In this document: in pieces, positions 55,655 through 63,657 of the stretch
Numbering within the stretch: the stretch's first letter is position 1
Layout of the letters: each line of letters begins with the position of its first letter
Assembly (NCBI RefSeq): GCF_001679665.1
Contig: NZ_CP013244.1
Span: 372,001 to 436,000, forward strand
DNA length: 64,000 nt
Origin: Candidatus Viadribacter manganicus
GTDB lineage: Bacteria > Pseudomonadota > Alphaproteobacteria > Caulobacterales > Aquidulcibacteraceae
Reading direction: 5' to 3'
Made by a program: the position numbers and the translations under genes
Notes under the pieces: model-generated
What the model was told of the DNA's origin: nothing
What the model saw: the letters and a program-made list of their open reading frames with translations, nothing else
Database searches by the model: none

Positions 55655-56809
55655 TCAGCGCTCCAAACGTTCGACGATCATCGCACTGCCCACGCCCAAA
55701 GCGCCCGCCGCCACAACCAAACCAAACCTGCCGCCGCTCGCATCCAACGCGTCGAGCAAAGAGGACAACAAAATCGCGCCCGTCGCGCCCATCGGGTGGC
55801 CCTTGGCCATGTGACCGCCACCGACATTCACCTTCGCTGGATCAGGCCTGTGATCGCGCATGAACTTCACGATCGTAACGCCAAACGCCTCCATGAATTC
55901 GATCCGGTCGAGATCTCTCAAAGCGAGACGCGCCTTCGCCAGGACACGCTCCATCGCGATAAACCCCGCCGTTAGCGATGCTGCCGGATTGCCTCCAGCT
56001 TCAGCCCAAGCCACGATGCGCGCGCGCGGCTTGGCGCCCGCGCCTTCAGCGCCGACAAGTGCGAGCCCTGCGCCATCAGACATCGGCGGCGCGTGCCCCA
56101 CCGTATGCCGGTGATCGATCGCGCGACCGCCCAGCGCATCACGATACTGATCAGCCAGACCAGCAAACGCGGGCGCCATCGCCGCCAGCGACTCCAGTGT
56201 CGTCGCCGGCCGCGCGCACTCTTCGCGTTTGAGCCCGGTCAGCGCTATCCGCGAGGCAACCAGCGCCGTGCCCTCAGCGGCCGCGGTTCGTTGCTGCGAT
56301 ACAAGCGCGGCCCGATCCAACTCATCACGCGTAACGCCAATATCCTCGGCCAGACGATCCGCCGCGAGCGCGACCGGTATGTATCGCGTGCGCCGGTCAT
56401 AGGAGGCATCGGAATAGTAATCGGCGTTGTCAGCCATGAACGGCACGCGCGACATCATCTCGACGCCGCCCGCAAGCACGCGTGTCGCTTGCCCAGCAGC
56501 CACCATCGCCGCCGCTTGGCCAATCGCAGTCAGACCAGAGACGCAATAATTGTTGACGGCGAACGCCGCCGTTTCATCCGGCAAACCTGCATCCAGCTTA
56601 GACACCAAAGCAATATTGCCGCCCTGCGCGCCGATCTGACCAACAGCGCCAACGATCAGCGCATCCGGTTTCACCTCGTCGCCACTGCGCTCGCCAATTG
56701 CCTCGATCAAGCCGTTGACCAGCTGTTGCGGTTTCAGCGCAGCGAGGCCGCCATCCGGCCTCGCCTTGCCGCGCGGCGTGCGCACAGCATCATAAATGTA
56801 AGCCGACAT
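55655..56809 (-). CDS. thiolase-fold protein lacking the second catalytic cysteine
   Basis: A 384-residue protein of the acetyl-CoA acetyltransferase type. Nucleophile Cys89 (NNYCVSG) and the GHP motif (KGHPMGATG) are intact. The NEAF motif is MEAF, and the C-terminal CxG, normally the acid/base Cys, reads AxA (VVAAGALGVGSA; Ala368 aligns with Cys378 of Zoogloea thiolase). It may be a degraded or altered thiolase, or use another base. Its stop overlaps nothing; the gap to PaaN is 1 nt. The start shares one base with the oxygenase stop (TAATG). Confidence 0.85.
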   Translation of the reverse strand: MSAYIYDAVRTPRGKARPDGGLAALKPQQLVNGLIEAIGERSGDEVKPDALIVGAVGQIGAQGGNIALVSKLDAGLPDETAAFAVNNYCVSGLTAIGQAAAMVAAGQATRVLAGGVEMMSRVPFMADNADYYSDASYDRRTRYIPVALAADRLAEDIGVTRDELDRAALVSQQRTAAAEGTALVASRIALTGLKREECARPATTLESLAAMAPAFAGLADQYRDALGGRAIDHRHTVGHAPPMSDGAGLALVGAEGAGAKPRARIVAWAEAGGNPAASLTAGFIAMERVLAKARLALRDLDRIEFMEAFGVTIVKFMRDHRPDPAKVNVGGGHMAKGHPMGATGAILLSSLLDALDASGGRFGLVVAAGALGVGSAMIVERLER

Positions 56810-58254
56810 TAGCCGGCCATCTGATCGCCGCGGGCCCAAGTCCCGTGGAAGCCGGCCGGCACGCGCGCCGGAATTTGAACACGCGCGATCGGCCCCGCTT
56901 CGAAATTTTGCGCGTCGATCACCTGACACTCAGAAACGCCAGTGTTCTCGTTGGTCGCGAACACGATGACGTAGCCATCATCTTCGCTCTTGGCGTTAAT
57001 GCGCGGCGCGTAAGCGGGCTCCGAACCAAACAGGCCCGGCTCGAACATGTATTCCTTCGCGTCGCCGGTTTGCAGGTCGTACTTGAAGAGGCCCTTGAAC
57101 TTCTGGAGCTGATCGGACGACATCGCGACGTGATAGGACCAGCGCGACTTCTTGGCCGCGTAGTCGAGGTTCACGACCGGGAATTCACCGATCCGATCAT
57201 CGAGAACGCGCTTCTTGCATTCGCCCGTGCGCATGTTCATGCGCCACTCCACCGGCACGGCGTGCAGCGCCAGAATGTTCACCATCGCGGCATACGGCCC
57301 GTATTCAGGGTTCGGCGCAAAACCGTTCGGCGTCATCATGCACGCGGTCATGACGACCTCGTCGCCTTCCTCCCACGTATTGATGACGTGATAAATGTAG
57401 CAACTATCGGTCTCGAACCATTTGATTTCATCGCCGCGGCCGCGGCGCGGCACGACGCCGAAGCGCGCCGGCTGATCAGCCACCTTGATCTGCCACATGC
57501 TGTTGCGCATGCCGCTTTCGCTGAAAATGACCGGTAGATCATGCAGCACGATGTAGTTCTTCGTCAGCCCCATATCGTGCGGCAAGCGCGGACCGGGCAG
57601 ATCGACCTTTCCGAAATGCACCAATTCGTTTGTCGGGCTCACCGTGCCGAACGTCATCCACGGTTCGTAGAGCGAATAATCGAAGAACACGAACTCGCCG
57701 GTATCGGGATCAACTTTCGAGTGCGCCGAGACGTTACGCGGCAGCTTTCCGCCGAACGTCTCGTTGCCGATCGTCTCAAGTGTCCGGGAATTCACCCGCA
57801 CCGGCGTGCCGGAAATATACCAGAGCGCCATGAGCTGACCGTTGTGAATGATCACATCGGTGTTGGCGGTGTCTTTATAAACTTTATTCTCTCGCGCGCG
57901 GTTCGCGGGAAACAGCACACCGCCGGCATCAAGCGTGCCGGCGAGTTCGGCTTTGAAATCGTCGCTTCGGATGTAGCGATTGCGATACTCAGCCTTGCCG
58001 TTCTCAAAATAAATGGCGTGCAACATGCCGTCGCCATCGAACCAATGGTGCAACGCTTGCGGCGCATGCACTGGGTTCGGCCCATTGCGATAATAGGCGC
58101 CGTGCAAGTCCTTCGGCAGTTCGCCGATCACCTTAAGATCGAGCGCCGTCACTTCCTTTGCGACAGGCTCGTAGATGCCCTGAATGTACGGGTTGAGCAG
58201 ATTGAGGCCGGTGAGTTCGCCGGTTTCGATGCGCCGCGCATTGCCGTCAGCCAT
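56809..58254 (-). CDS. carotenoid-cleavage-type oxygenase
   Basis: A 481-residue member of the carotenoid oxygenase family (RPE65, apocarotenoid oxygenases, lignostilbene dioxygenases). The four iron-binding histidines are His178 (SAHSK), His226 (LPHDM), His289 (YHVINTWEE) and His470 (GFHGTW). The enzyme cleaves an alkene double bond with O2 to give two carbonyl products. Length and spacing are normal. First gene of the eight-gene operon, with the 24-bp box 46 nt upstream. I cannot tell carotenoid from stilbene specificity by sequence. Confidence 0.92.
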   Translation of the reverse strand: MADGNARRIETGELTGLNLLNPYIQGIYEPVAKEVTALDLKVIGELPKDLHGAYYRNGPNPVHAPQALHHWFDGDGMLHAIYFENGKAEYRNRYIRSDDFKAELAGTLDAGGVLFPANRARENKVYKDTANTDVIIHNGQLMALWYISGTPVRVNSRTLETIGNETFGGKLPRNVSAHSKVDPDTGEFVFFDYSLYEPWMTFGTVSPTNELVHFGKVDLPGPRLPHDMGLTKNYIVLHDLPVIFSESGMRNSMWQIKVADQPARFGVVPRRGRGDEIKWFETDSCYIYHVINTWEEGDEVVMTACMMTPNGFAPNPEYGPYAAMVNILALHAVPVEWRMNMRTGECKKRVLDDRIGEFPVVNLDYAAKKSRWSYHVAMSSDQLQKFKGLFKYDLQTGDAKEYMFEPGLFGSEPAYAPRINAKSEDDGYVIVFATNENTGVSECQVIDAQNFEAGPIARVQIPARVPAGFHGTWARGDQMAG

Positions 58255-58300
58255 AGGTTTTCTCCGCCCCCGTCTGATTATGTGCCGAGGAGGCTAACAT

Positions 58301-58324
58301 TCATAACTCCGGTAATGCAAGCAA
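58301..58324 (-). promoter_or_regulatory. 24-bp island box, upstream of the oxygenase operon
   Basis: Read on the minus strand it begins TTGCTTGCATTACCGG and ends TTATGA; its centre has a dyad CATTAC-CGGA-GTTATG (CATwAC, 4 nt, GTwATG). Lies 46 nt before the oxygenase ATG. Nearly the same sequence occurs at 59318-59341 and 62582-62605. Confidence 0.7.
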
Positions 58325-58338
58325 GGGTTTCGGGCACT

Positions 58339-59310
58339 CTAGGGGCCCGCCTTCGATATCGGCCACGGCACAAATCGCGGCGTGCGCGCCACATAGGCCG
58401 CCCAGGCCTCAGGTCGCGTCTTGGCCATGTGCCGCTCCTTATATGGCGCAGCCGACGCGTAGCCCATGAACCAGGTGGCGTAGAGCGGGGCAAACACCGT
58501 GAGCCAACCCCAAGGATGGGCCAATGCAAACGCCGAAAATCCCCACCACATGACGGCCTCACCCAAATAATTCGGGTGGCGGACAAAACTCCAAACGCCG
58601 GTGTCGAGCAGTTTGCCGCGATTGCTTGGTTCAGCCTTGAAGGCCGCAAGCTGGCGATCGGCAGTGCTTTGAAGAATGAACCCGGCCGACCAGATCGCGC
58701 CGCCAAGCACGAGCGGCCACAACGGCGCCGGCGCCGGCGCTACAAATGCAAACGCCAACGGCGCACACCACAACCAGACGGTCACGCCCTGCAACAAATG
58801 TATCTGAAAACCGCTCCACCACAGCCATTTCGCGCCAAATCTCTTGCGCCACGATGCGTAAGGTTGGCGCTCGGAGCCGATGTTATGTCCGAACGTCTGC
58901 ACCGCAAGACGCACCGACCATATCGCGATCGGCGCCAATGCCGCCAGGATCCAAGGATCAAATCCAACCGCCCATGCGCCTACCAGAGCGCCTGCGAAAG
59001 CCGAGAGCGAATAGACGATATCCATCACGCCGTGATTGCGCGCCGCCGTACCCCAGAGCCATGCAATCGCAACAGCTCCAAGGACGCCGCCGCCCATCAA
59101 TAGCCAAACCTGGGTAGCCGCTGCGACCTGTTCTGGACCCCAAATGGCCATTGAAAACGCCACCAGCGGCGCCAATGCCAAGACGATGTGCCAGCTCCGC
59201 CCCCGGGGCTCGCGCCGAGCAAATGTCAACCAAATCAGGGCCAGCACGCCCCAGCCGATGGCAACGGGTCCGATCCAACTGGTTCCTAAATGCACCACTC
59301 GGAGCCTCAC
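58339..59310 (-). CDS. DUF1295 membrane protein (5-alpha-reductase/methyltransferase-like)
   Basis: A 323-residue membrane protein with about six to seven helices. The C-terminal motif LLDTGVWSFVRHPNYLGE is the DUF1295/isoprenylcysteine-methyltransferase-like core (the family includes steroid 5-alpha-reductase-like enone reductases). Start is a GTG preceded by AAAGG; the 24-bp box ends 8 nt upstream, so the leader must be very short or the start is further in. It stands between the oxygenase operon and the divergently transcribed TonB receptor. Probably acts on a hydrophobic substrate. Confidence 0.78.
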   Translation of the reverse strand: MRLRVVHLGTSWIGPVAIGWGVLALIWLTFARREPRGRSWHIVLALAPLVAFSMAIWGPEQVAAATQVWLLMGGGVLGAVAIAWLWGTAARNHGVMDIVYSLSAFAGALVGAWAVGFDPWILAALAPIAIWSVRLAVQTFGHNIGSERQPYASWRKRFGAKWLWWSGFQIHLLQGVTVWLWCAPLAFAFVAPAPAPLWPLVLGGAIWSAGFILQSTADRQLAAFKAEPSNRGKLLDTGVWSFVRHPNYLGEAVMWWGFSAFALAHPWGWLTVFAPLYATWFMGYASAAPYKERHMAKTRPEAWAAYVARTPRFVPWPISKAGP

Positions 59311-59317
59311 ATCACCT

Positions 59318-59341
59318 TTGCTTGCATAAATGGATTTACAT
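59318..59341 (+). promoter_or_regulatory. 24-bp island box between TonB receptor and DUF1295 gene
   Basis: Begins TTGCTTGCATAAATGG and ends TTACAT on the plus strand. By hand, 17 of 24 positions match the copy upstream of the oxygenase, including the first ten. It is 58 nt before the receptor's GTG and 8 nt before the divergent DUF1295 GTG, so one site could control both genes. Confidence 0.7.
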
Positions 59342-59399
59342 GGTCAGTCTTCTATTGCAAGCCTTGGAACAACAACAACACCTAGGAGGGGAGGCACTC

Positions 59400-61604
59400 G
59401 TGGCCACACATAAGAGGCTCAGTATTTTCGGCGCTTCGCTCGCAGTGATCGCCGCCGCGACGTCGATCGGCGCGGCGCCGGCATTCGCGCAAGACCAAGA
59501 CGGCGCATCGCTCGAGGAAATCGTCATCACCGCGCAGCGCCGCGAAGAAAGCCTGCAGGACGTTCCGATCGCGATCACTGCGTTCACACAAGAAGACCTT
59601 GAGCGCACTGCAGCCGTCGGCATCCAGGATGTCGCCAGCCGCGCGCCGGGCGTCACGCTCACGCAATTCAACATTGGCGAACCACAGCTTTACATCCGCG
59701 GCGTCGGCACCACGAGCGACTCCGCCGCAAGCGATCCTTCGATCGGCATATCAATCGACGAAGTCTCGATCGGCCGCGCGGGCGCCAGCTCCCTCGCCTT
59801 CCTCGATGTCAATCGCGTTGAAATTCTGCGCGGCCCGCAAGGCACGCTCTACGGCCGCAACGCTTCAGGCGGCGCGCTCAACGTCTACACCAACGCCCCG
59901 ACGTTCGACACAGGCGGTCACCTCAGCGTGCGCGCCGGCAGCTTCGACATGTACGGCGCCGAAGGCGTCTTCAATCTCGGCCTCGGCGAAAACTCCGCCG
60001 CTCGCTTTGCCGCGCAATACAGCACCAATGACGGCTACGCCGAATACGCGCCGACCGGCCAAAGCCTCGAAGGCGGCACGCAATGGGGCGCACGCGCGCA
60101 ACTGCTCACGGAGGCAGGCGATTGGTCGTTCCTCGCGGGCATCGACTACTCAAACGAAGATATGGACGGGCACGCGCGGATCCCGGTGACGACCGCCGCC
60201 ACGAACCCTGGCTTCACGGCGCTGATCAACGGCCTGCGCACTGGCCTCGATATTCGTCAGAGCTTCTCGTCGCCGGACAATTACCAGCAACGTGAGAACT
60301 ACGGTGTCACCTTCCGCGCCGAGCGCGAAGGCCAAGCCTTCAACTTCGTGTCGCTGACCTCCTATCGCAACAACGACTATTCGTGGCGCGACAACCTCGG
60401 CGGCTTGCCGTTCCCGGGGTTCCCGCTCGCCGTCGATGACCGCGCGTCGGAAGCGTCCGATCAGATCAGCCAAGAATTCCGAATCGTCTCGCCGGATTCG
60501 TCGGCGATCAATTGGGTTGCAGGCGTCTACTTCATGCAGGAAAACGTCGAGCGCGATGAACGTTTCATCGTCCAGGCCGCACTGCCGATCGCGCCGCCTA
60601 GCTTCGGCGGCGACACCTCGTTCCTCCAAGACGCGACCAACACCAGCTACGCAGCGTTCGGTCAGATGACCATTCCGTTCGCTGAGGTGTTCGAGTTCAC
60701 GGCCGGCGTTCGCTGGACGCACGACGATCGCGAGATCCACCAGATCGCGCTCGACAACGACGTCGGCGGCCTCCCGCCGGTCGGCATTCCGCTCGGCCCG
60801 ACGGGTTCGCCATATAATGTCACGGCGGACGAAAGCTTCGAAGAGCCGACCTGGCGTCTCGCGCTTTCGGTTGAGCCGGTCGATCAGGCCCGCTTCTACG
60901 TCAGCTACGATCGCGGCTACAAAGCCGGCTCGTTCGTCAGCGGTGCGCAAAACGCACTGCAGGCAGGCACGCCGATCCGCAGCGAAATCCTCGACAACTA
61001 CGCCGTCGGCATGAAGACGACCTGGATGGACGGACGTTTCCGGTTCAACGCAGAAGCCTTCCTGCTCGATTACAGCGATCTGCAGGTCTACGAACTTCTC
61101 GGCCTCAACCTCGCGACCTCGAACGCAGACGCACAATCGTCGGGCATCGAAATCGAGACCGCGTTCGCTCTGAACGAGAACATCACGATCGGCGGCTCGT
61201 ATACGCGCCTGCAAGCCCAATACACCTCGAACGCGACGTCAACGGTCGGCACGTTGCTCTATGACGGCCACACGCTGCCACGCTCGCCAGAACACCAGTA
61301 TAACGCATTCGTCGATGGCGAATGGGATCTCTGGGGCGGAGCGTTCGCGGCGCGCGTCAACTATCAATGGGCGGACGAATTCTACTTCGACCCGTCGAAC
61401 AACCCGGAAGTTCTCGAAGATGCGCACGGCCTCCTCGGCGCGTTCGCCTCATGGGAATCGCCAAGCGGGCTCACGGTCGCCGTCTACGGCAAGAACCTCA
61501 CCGACGAAGACTATCGCCTGCACGTCATCAAGAACGTCGGCATCGGCTTCTCAGTGTTCGGACCGCCACAGGAGTTCGGCGTGTCACTCACGCAACGCTT
61601 CTAA
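59400..61604 (+). CDS. TonB-dependent outer-membrane receptor
   Basis: A 734-residue TonB-dependent transporter. Signal peptide ends about residue 30 (PAFAQ); TonB box EEIVITAQR near 39-47; plug domain with PQLYIRGVGTTSD and VEILRGPQGTLYGRNASGG, then the barrel ending in SLTQRF. This style is common for receptors of hydrophobic carbon sources in Caulobacterales and sphingomonads rather than siderophores. A GTG at 59400 with AGGAGGGG 8 nt upstream decides the start against an ATG at 59340 that lies in the regulatory box. A strong terminator follows. Confidence 0.92.
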   Translation: MATHKRLSIFGASLAVIAAATSIGAAPAFAQDQDGASLEEIVITAQRREESLQDVPIAITAFTQEDLERTAAVGIQDVASRAPGVTLTQFNIGEPQLYIRGVGTTSDSAASDPSIGISIDEVSIGRAGASSLAFLDVNRVEILRGPQGTLYGRNASGGALNVYTNAPTFDTGGHLSVRAGSFDMYGAEGVFNLGLGENSAARFAAQYSTNDGYAEYAPTGQSLEGGTQWGARAQLLTEAGDWSFLAGIDYSNEDMDGHARIPVTTAATNPGFTALINGLRTGLDIRQSFSSPDNYQQRENYGVTFRAEREGQAFNFVSLTSYRNNDYSWRDNLGGLPFPGFPLAVDDRASEASDQISQEFRIVSPDSSAINWVAGVYFMQENVERDERFIVQAALPIAPPSFGGDTSFLQDATNTSYAAFGQMTIPFAEVFEFTAGVRWTHDDREIHQIALDNDVGGLPPVGIPLGPTGSPYNVTADESFEEPTWRLALSVEPVDQARFYVSYDRGYKAGSFVSGAQNALQAGTPIRSEILDNYAVGMKTTWMDGRFRFNAEAFLLDYSDLQVYELLGLNLATSNADAQSSGIEIETAFALNENITIGGSYTRLQAQYTSNATSTVGTLLYDGHTLPRSPEHQYNAFVDGEWDLWGGAFAARVNYQWADEFYFDPSNNPEVLEDAHGLLGAFASWESPSGLTVAVYGKNLTDEDYRLHVIKNVGIGFSVFGPPQEFGVSLTQRF

Positions 61605-61635
61605 GACGCGACGTGTTCTCTCCTCGCAACGACTT

Positions 61636-61669
61636 GCGGGCGCTTCTCAGGGAGCGCCCGCTTTTCTTT
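61636..61669 (+). terminator. intrinsic terminator of the TonB receptor gene
   Basis: Nine-bp stem GCGGGCGCT / AGCGCCCGC with an 8-nt loop, then TTTTCTTT. Plus-strand orientation, 31 nt after the receptor stop. The convergent SDR gene starts its stop codon 7 nt later, so this hairpin may act in both directions. Confidence 0.85.
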
Positions 61670-61675
61670 GTGGGT

Positions 61676-62566
61676 TCAGCGAGCGCCCTTGGCCGCGAAG
61701 TCCGCGAATGAAGCTTCAGCGCCTGCAAAGCCCGTCGCGCCTTGCATAGCTCGGCCCGCTTCAAGCGCCGCTGGCACATCACTCAGCGCCGCGAACACGG
61801 CGCCGTCCCCTTCCATCATTCGCGCGCGCCGAACATAGCCGCCGCCCGCCACCCAGATCTCGCCGTTGGCGTCACATTCAGCACTCGCCAGCCATGTCGC
61901 CAGCGGCGCCACGGCTTCGGGCGTCATGCGTGCACCGATCTGTGGCTGCGCCGACATCGTTTCAGCTGTCATCTGCGTCGCCGCGTAGGGCGCGAGCACG
62001 TTTACGCCGACGCCATCGCGGCGCAGCTCATGTGAAAGCGTCAGTCCCAAGCCAATCAAAGCGCCCTTGGAAACCGCATACGGGGCGCGCCCGCGCACGC
62101 CGTAAAGTCCTGCAGAAGAACCAACAAGCACCACACGCCCCGCGCCAGAAGCGATGACATGCGGCAACGCCGCTTGCAGGATGGCGAGATTGGCGAAGAA
62201 ATTCGTCTCAAGCACATCTCGAAACGCATCTTCGGTCTGGTTTGAAAAGCGTGCCGCGGGCCCGTTTACACCGGCGTTGAGTACGATCGCGTCGAGCCGG
62301 CCCCAAGCCGCCAACGCCATATGCGTCATTGCCTGCGCAGCCCCCGCATCGCGAACATCGTGATCGTCGGCGACCGCATCACCACCTGCAGCCTTGATCT
62401 CAGCAACCACCGCATCGGCGGAACTTGGTTCGCCATTGCGGCGGCGATTGTTCACCACCACGCGCGCGCCGCTCACTGCCGCGTGCAACGCGAACGCGCG
62501 CCCCAAGCCTTTTCCCGCGCCTGTGATCACCACGACGCGCGCCTCTGATTTTGCTGAAGCACTCAT
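61676..62566 (-). CDS. short-chain dehydrogenase/reductase (receptor-proximal)
   Basis: A 296-residue SDR. Cofactor motif TGAGKGLGR, LNAGVNG, catalytic Ser in VGSSAGLYG and YAVSKGALIG for Tyr and Lys. The C-terminal third is longer than average and ends with a Phe/Ala-rich tail. Resembles the SDR domain of peroxisomal multifunctional-type enzymes (hydroxyacyl-CoA dehydrogenase) in the run AGKGLGRAFALHAA..GARVVVNNR, which would suit beta-oxidation. The 24-bp box lies 15 nt upstream of its ATG. Confidence 0.85.
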   Translation of the reverse strand: MSASAKSEARVVVITGAGKGLGRAFALHAAVSGARVVVNNRRRNGEPSSADAVVAEIKAAGGDAVADDHDVRDAGAAQAMTHMALAAWGRLDAIVLNAGVNGPAARFSNQTEDAFRDVLETNFFANLAILQAALPHVIASGAGRVVLVGSSAGLYGVRGRAPYAVSKGALIGLGLTLSHELRRDGVGVNVLAPYAATQMTAETMSAQPQIGARMTPEAVAPLATWLASAECDANGEIWVAGGGYVRRARMMEGDGAVFAALSDVPAALEAGRAMQGATGFAGAEASFADFAAKGAR

Positions 62567-62581
62567 GCGGAGAGGCTAAAG

Positions 62582-62605
62582 CCGTCACTCCGCTTACACA
62601 AGCAA
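62582..62605 (-). promoter_or_regulatory. 24-bp island box upstream of the receptor-proximal SDR
   Basis: On the minus strand it begins TTGCTTGTGTAAGCGG and ends GTGACGG. 17 of 24 positions match the copy upstream of the oxygenase, with the first seven identical and a shared CGGAGT. It fills nearly all of the 42-nt gap between the HxlR-HxlR gene and the SDR, so the SDR has its own control point. Confidence 0.65.
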
Positions 62606-62608
62606 CGT

Positions 62609-63571
62609 TTATGCGCTGTTTGCGATCGCCGCGCGCGCCGGTTCGATGACTTTGAACTCGACGTCCTGTGGCCGCACTTCACCGCCGCACTCAGAGCACG
62701 CGGCAATGGCGCGCAAATCGTGCGCATCGCGCTTGTGACGGAGCAAGAGCGGCGGTCCTTCCGGAGCAACGTAATATTTATCGCCCCACTGCATCAGCAT
62801 CAGCAGCACCGGGTAATAATCGATGCCCTTGCCCGTCAGGCGATACTCATGACGCTTTGGCACGCTGCTATATTCGTGCGTGCGGATCATGCCCTTGCTG
62901 ATCAGCCACTGCAGGCGCTCCGACAGGATGTTCGTCGCCATCCCGGAATCGCTCAAGATTTCGTCGAACTTGCGCAAACCAGTGAACAGCGCGCGCAGCA
63001 CCAATCCTGCCCAGCGGTCGCCCATGATCTGCGCGACCTCGTCCATCAACGTCGATGACGGCGGACGGTCGCTCGGTGAGTCACGATGTTGTCGGCGGCG
63101 GCTGTACTGCGCCGACATCCAACCAACGCCTGGCCCCGGACTCCATGACATGTCACGCGCATTGATCTCGTCGCCGCACGCCGTGCATGTCGGGGTCGGA
63201 TCGAACTGCTTGCCGCATTTCTTGTGCGTGAGTTCGACGACGCACTTGGCGTCAGATTCTGCCCAGCGCCGCTCCCAGCGCAGCATCATCAAAGAGGACC
63301 AATAAAGATCCTGGCCCTTGCGGGTCATCCGATACTCAAACCGCGGCGGGGCCGAGGAGTACTGCACCTTCACCATCACCTCTGCGGCGACCAACCGCTT
63401 CAGGCGGTCGCTTAGCAAAGATTGGCGAAGTCCCGTGCGCGCACGAAATTGGTCGAACTTGCGCGCGCCCAGCCAGCTCGCCTCAAGAATGAGGATCGTC
63501 GAGGTGTCGCCGACAACCTCCAATGCCCGCCAAATCGAGCACGTGCGTATGAGCTTGGCGTTTTCTTCCAT
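62609..63571 (-). CDS. tandem HxlR-HxlR transcriptional regulator
   Basis: A 320-residue protein made of two HxlR-type winged-helix domains in one chain. Domain 1 (about 8-105) has LGARKFDQFRARTGLRQSLL, SDRLKRLVAA and a wing PPRFEYRMTRKG; domain 2 (about 172-268) has TGLRKFDEILSDSGMATNIL, SERLQWLISKG and KRHEYRLTGKG. Each is followed by a CxxC pair (Cys129/Cys132 and Cys292/Cys295), offset by exactly 163 residues, likely zinc or redox sites. HxlR proteins act as dimers, so the fusion would be a built-in dimer. Candidate regulator of the 24-bp boxes. Confidence 0.88.
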   Translation of the reverse strand: MEENAKLIRTCSIWRALEVVGDTSTILILEASWLGARKFDQFRARTGLRQSLLSDRLKRLVAAEVMVKVQYSSAPPRFEYRMTRKGQDLYWSSLMMLRWERRWAESDAKCVVELTHKKCGKQFDPTPTCTACGDEINARDMSWSPGPGVGWMSAQYSRRRQHRDSPSDRPPSSTLMDEVAQIMGDRWAGLVLRALFTGLRKFDEILSDSGMATNILSERLQWLISKGMIRTHEYSSVPKRHEYRLTGKGIDYYPVLLMLMQWGDKYYVAPEGPPLLLRHKRDAHDLRAIAACSECGGEVRPQDVEFKVIEPARAAIANSA

Positions 63572-63657
63572 GGGCTAGGGCAGATTCTAACGCCGCGTCA
63601 GCCTGAAACAAGGCCTCACAACCGCCCCTGCCGCATCGTCGCCAAGCGAGTCACAAC

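Noticed and set aside
57541..59103. A 520-codon plus-strand frame opposite the oxygenase and DUF1295 genes
   Set aside because: Runs across two real genes and their intergenic box, Arg/His-rich, no signal peptide or domain. Shadow frame.
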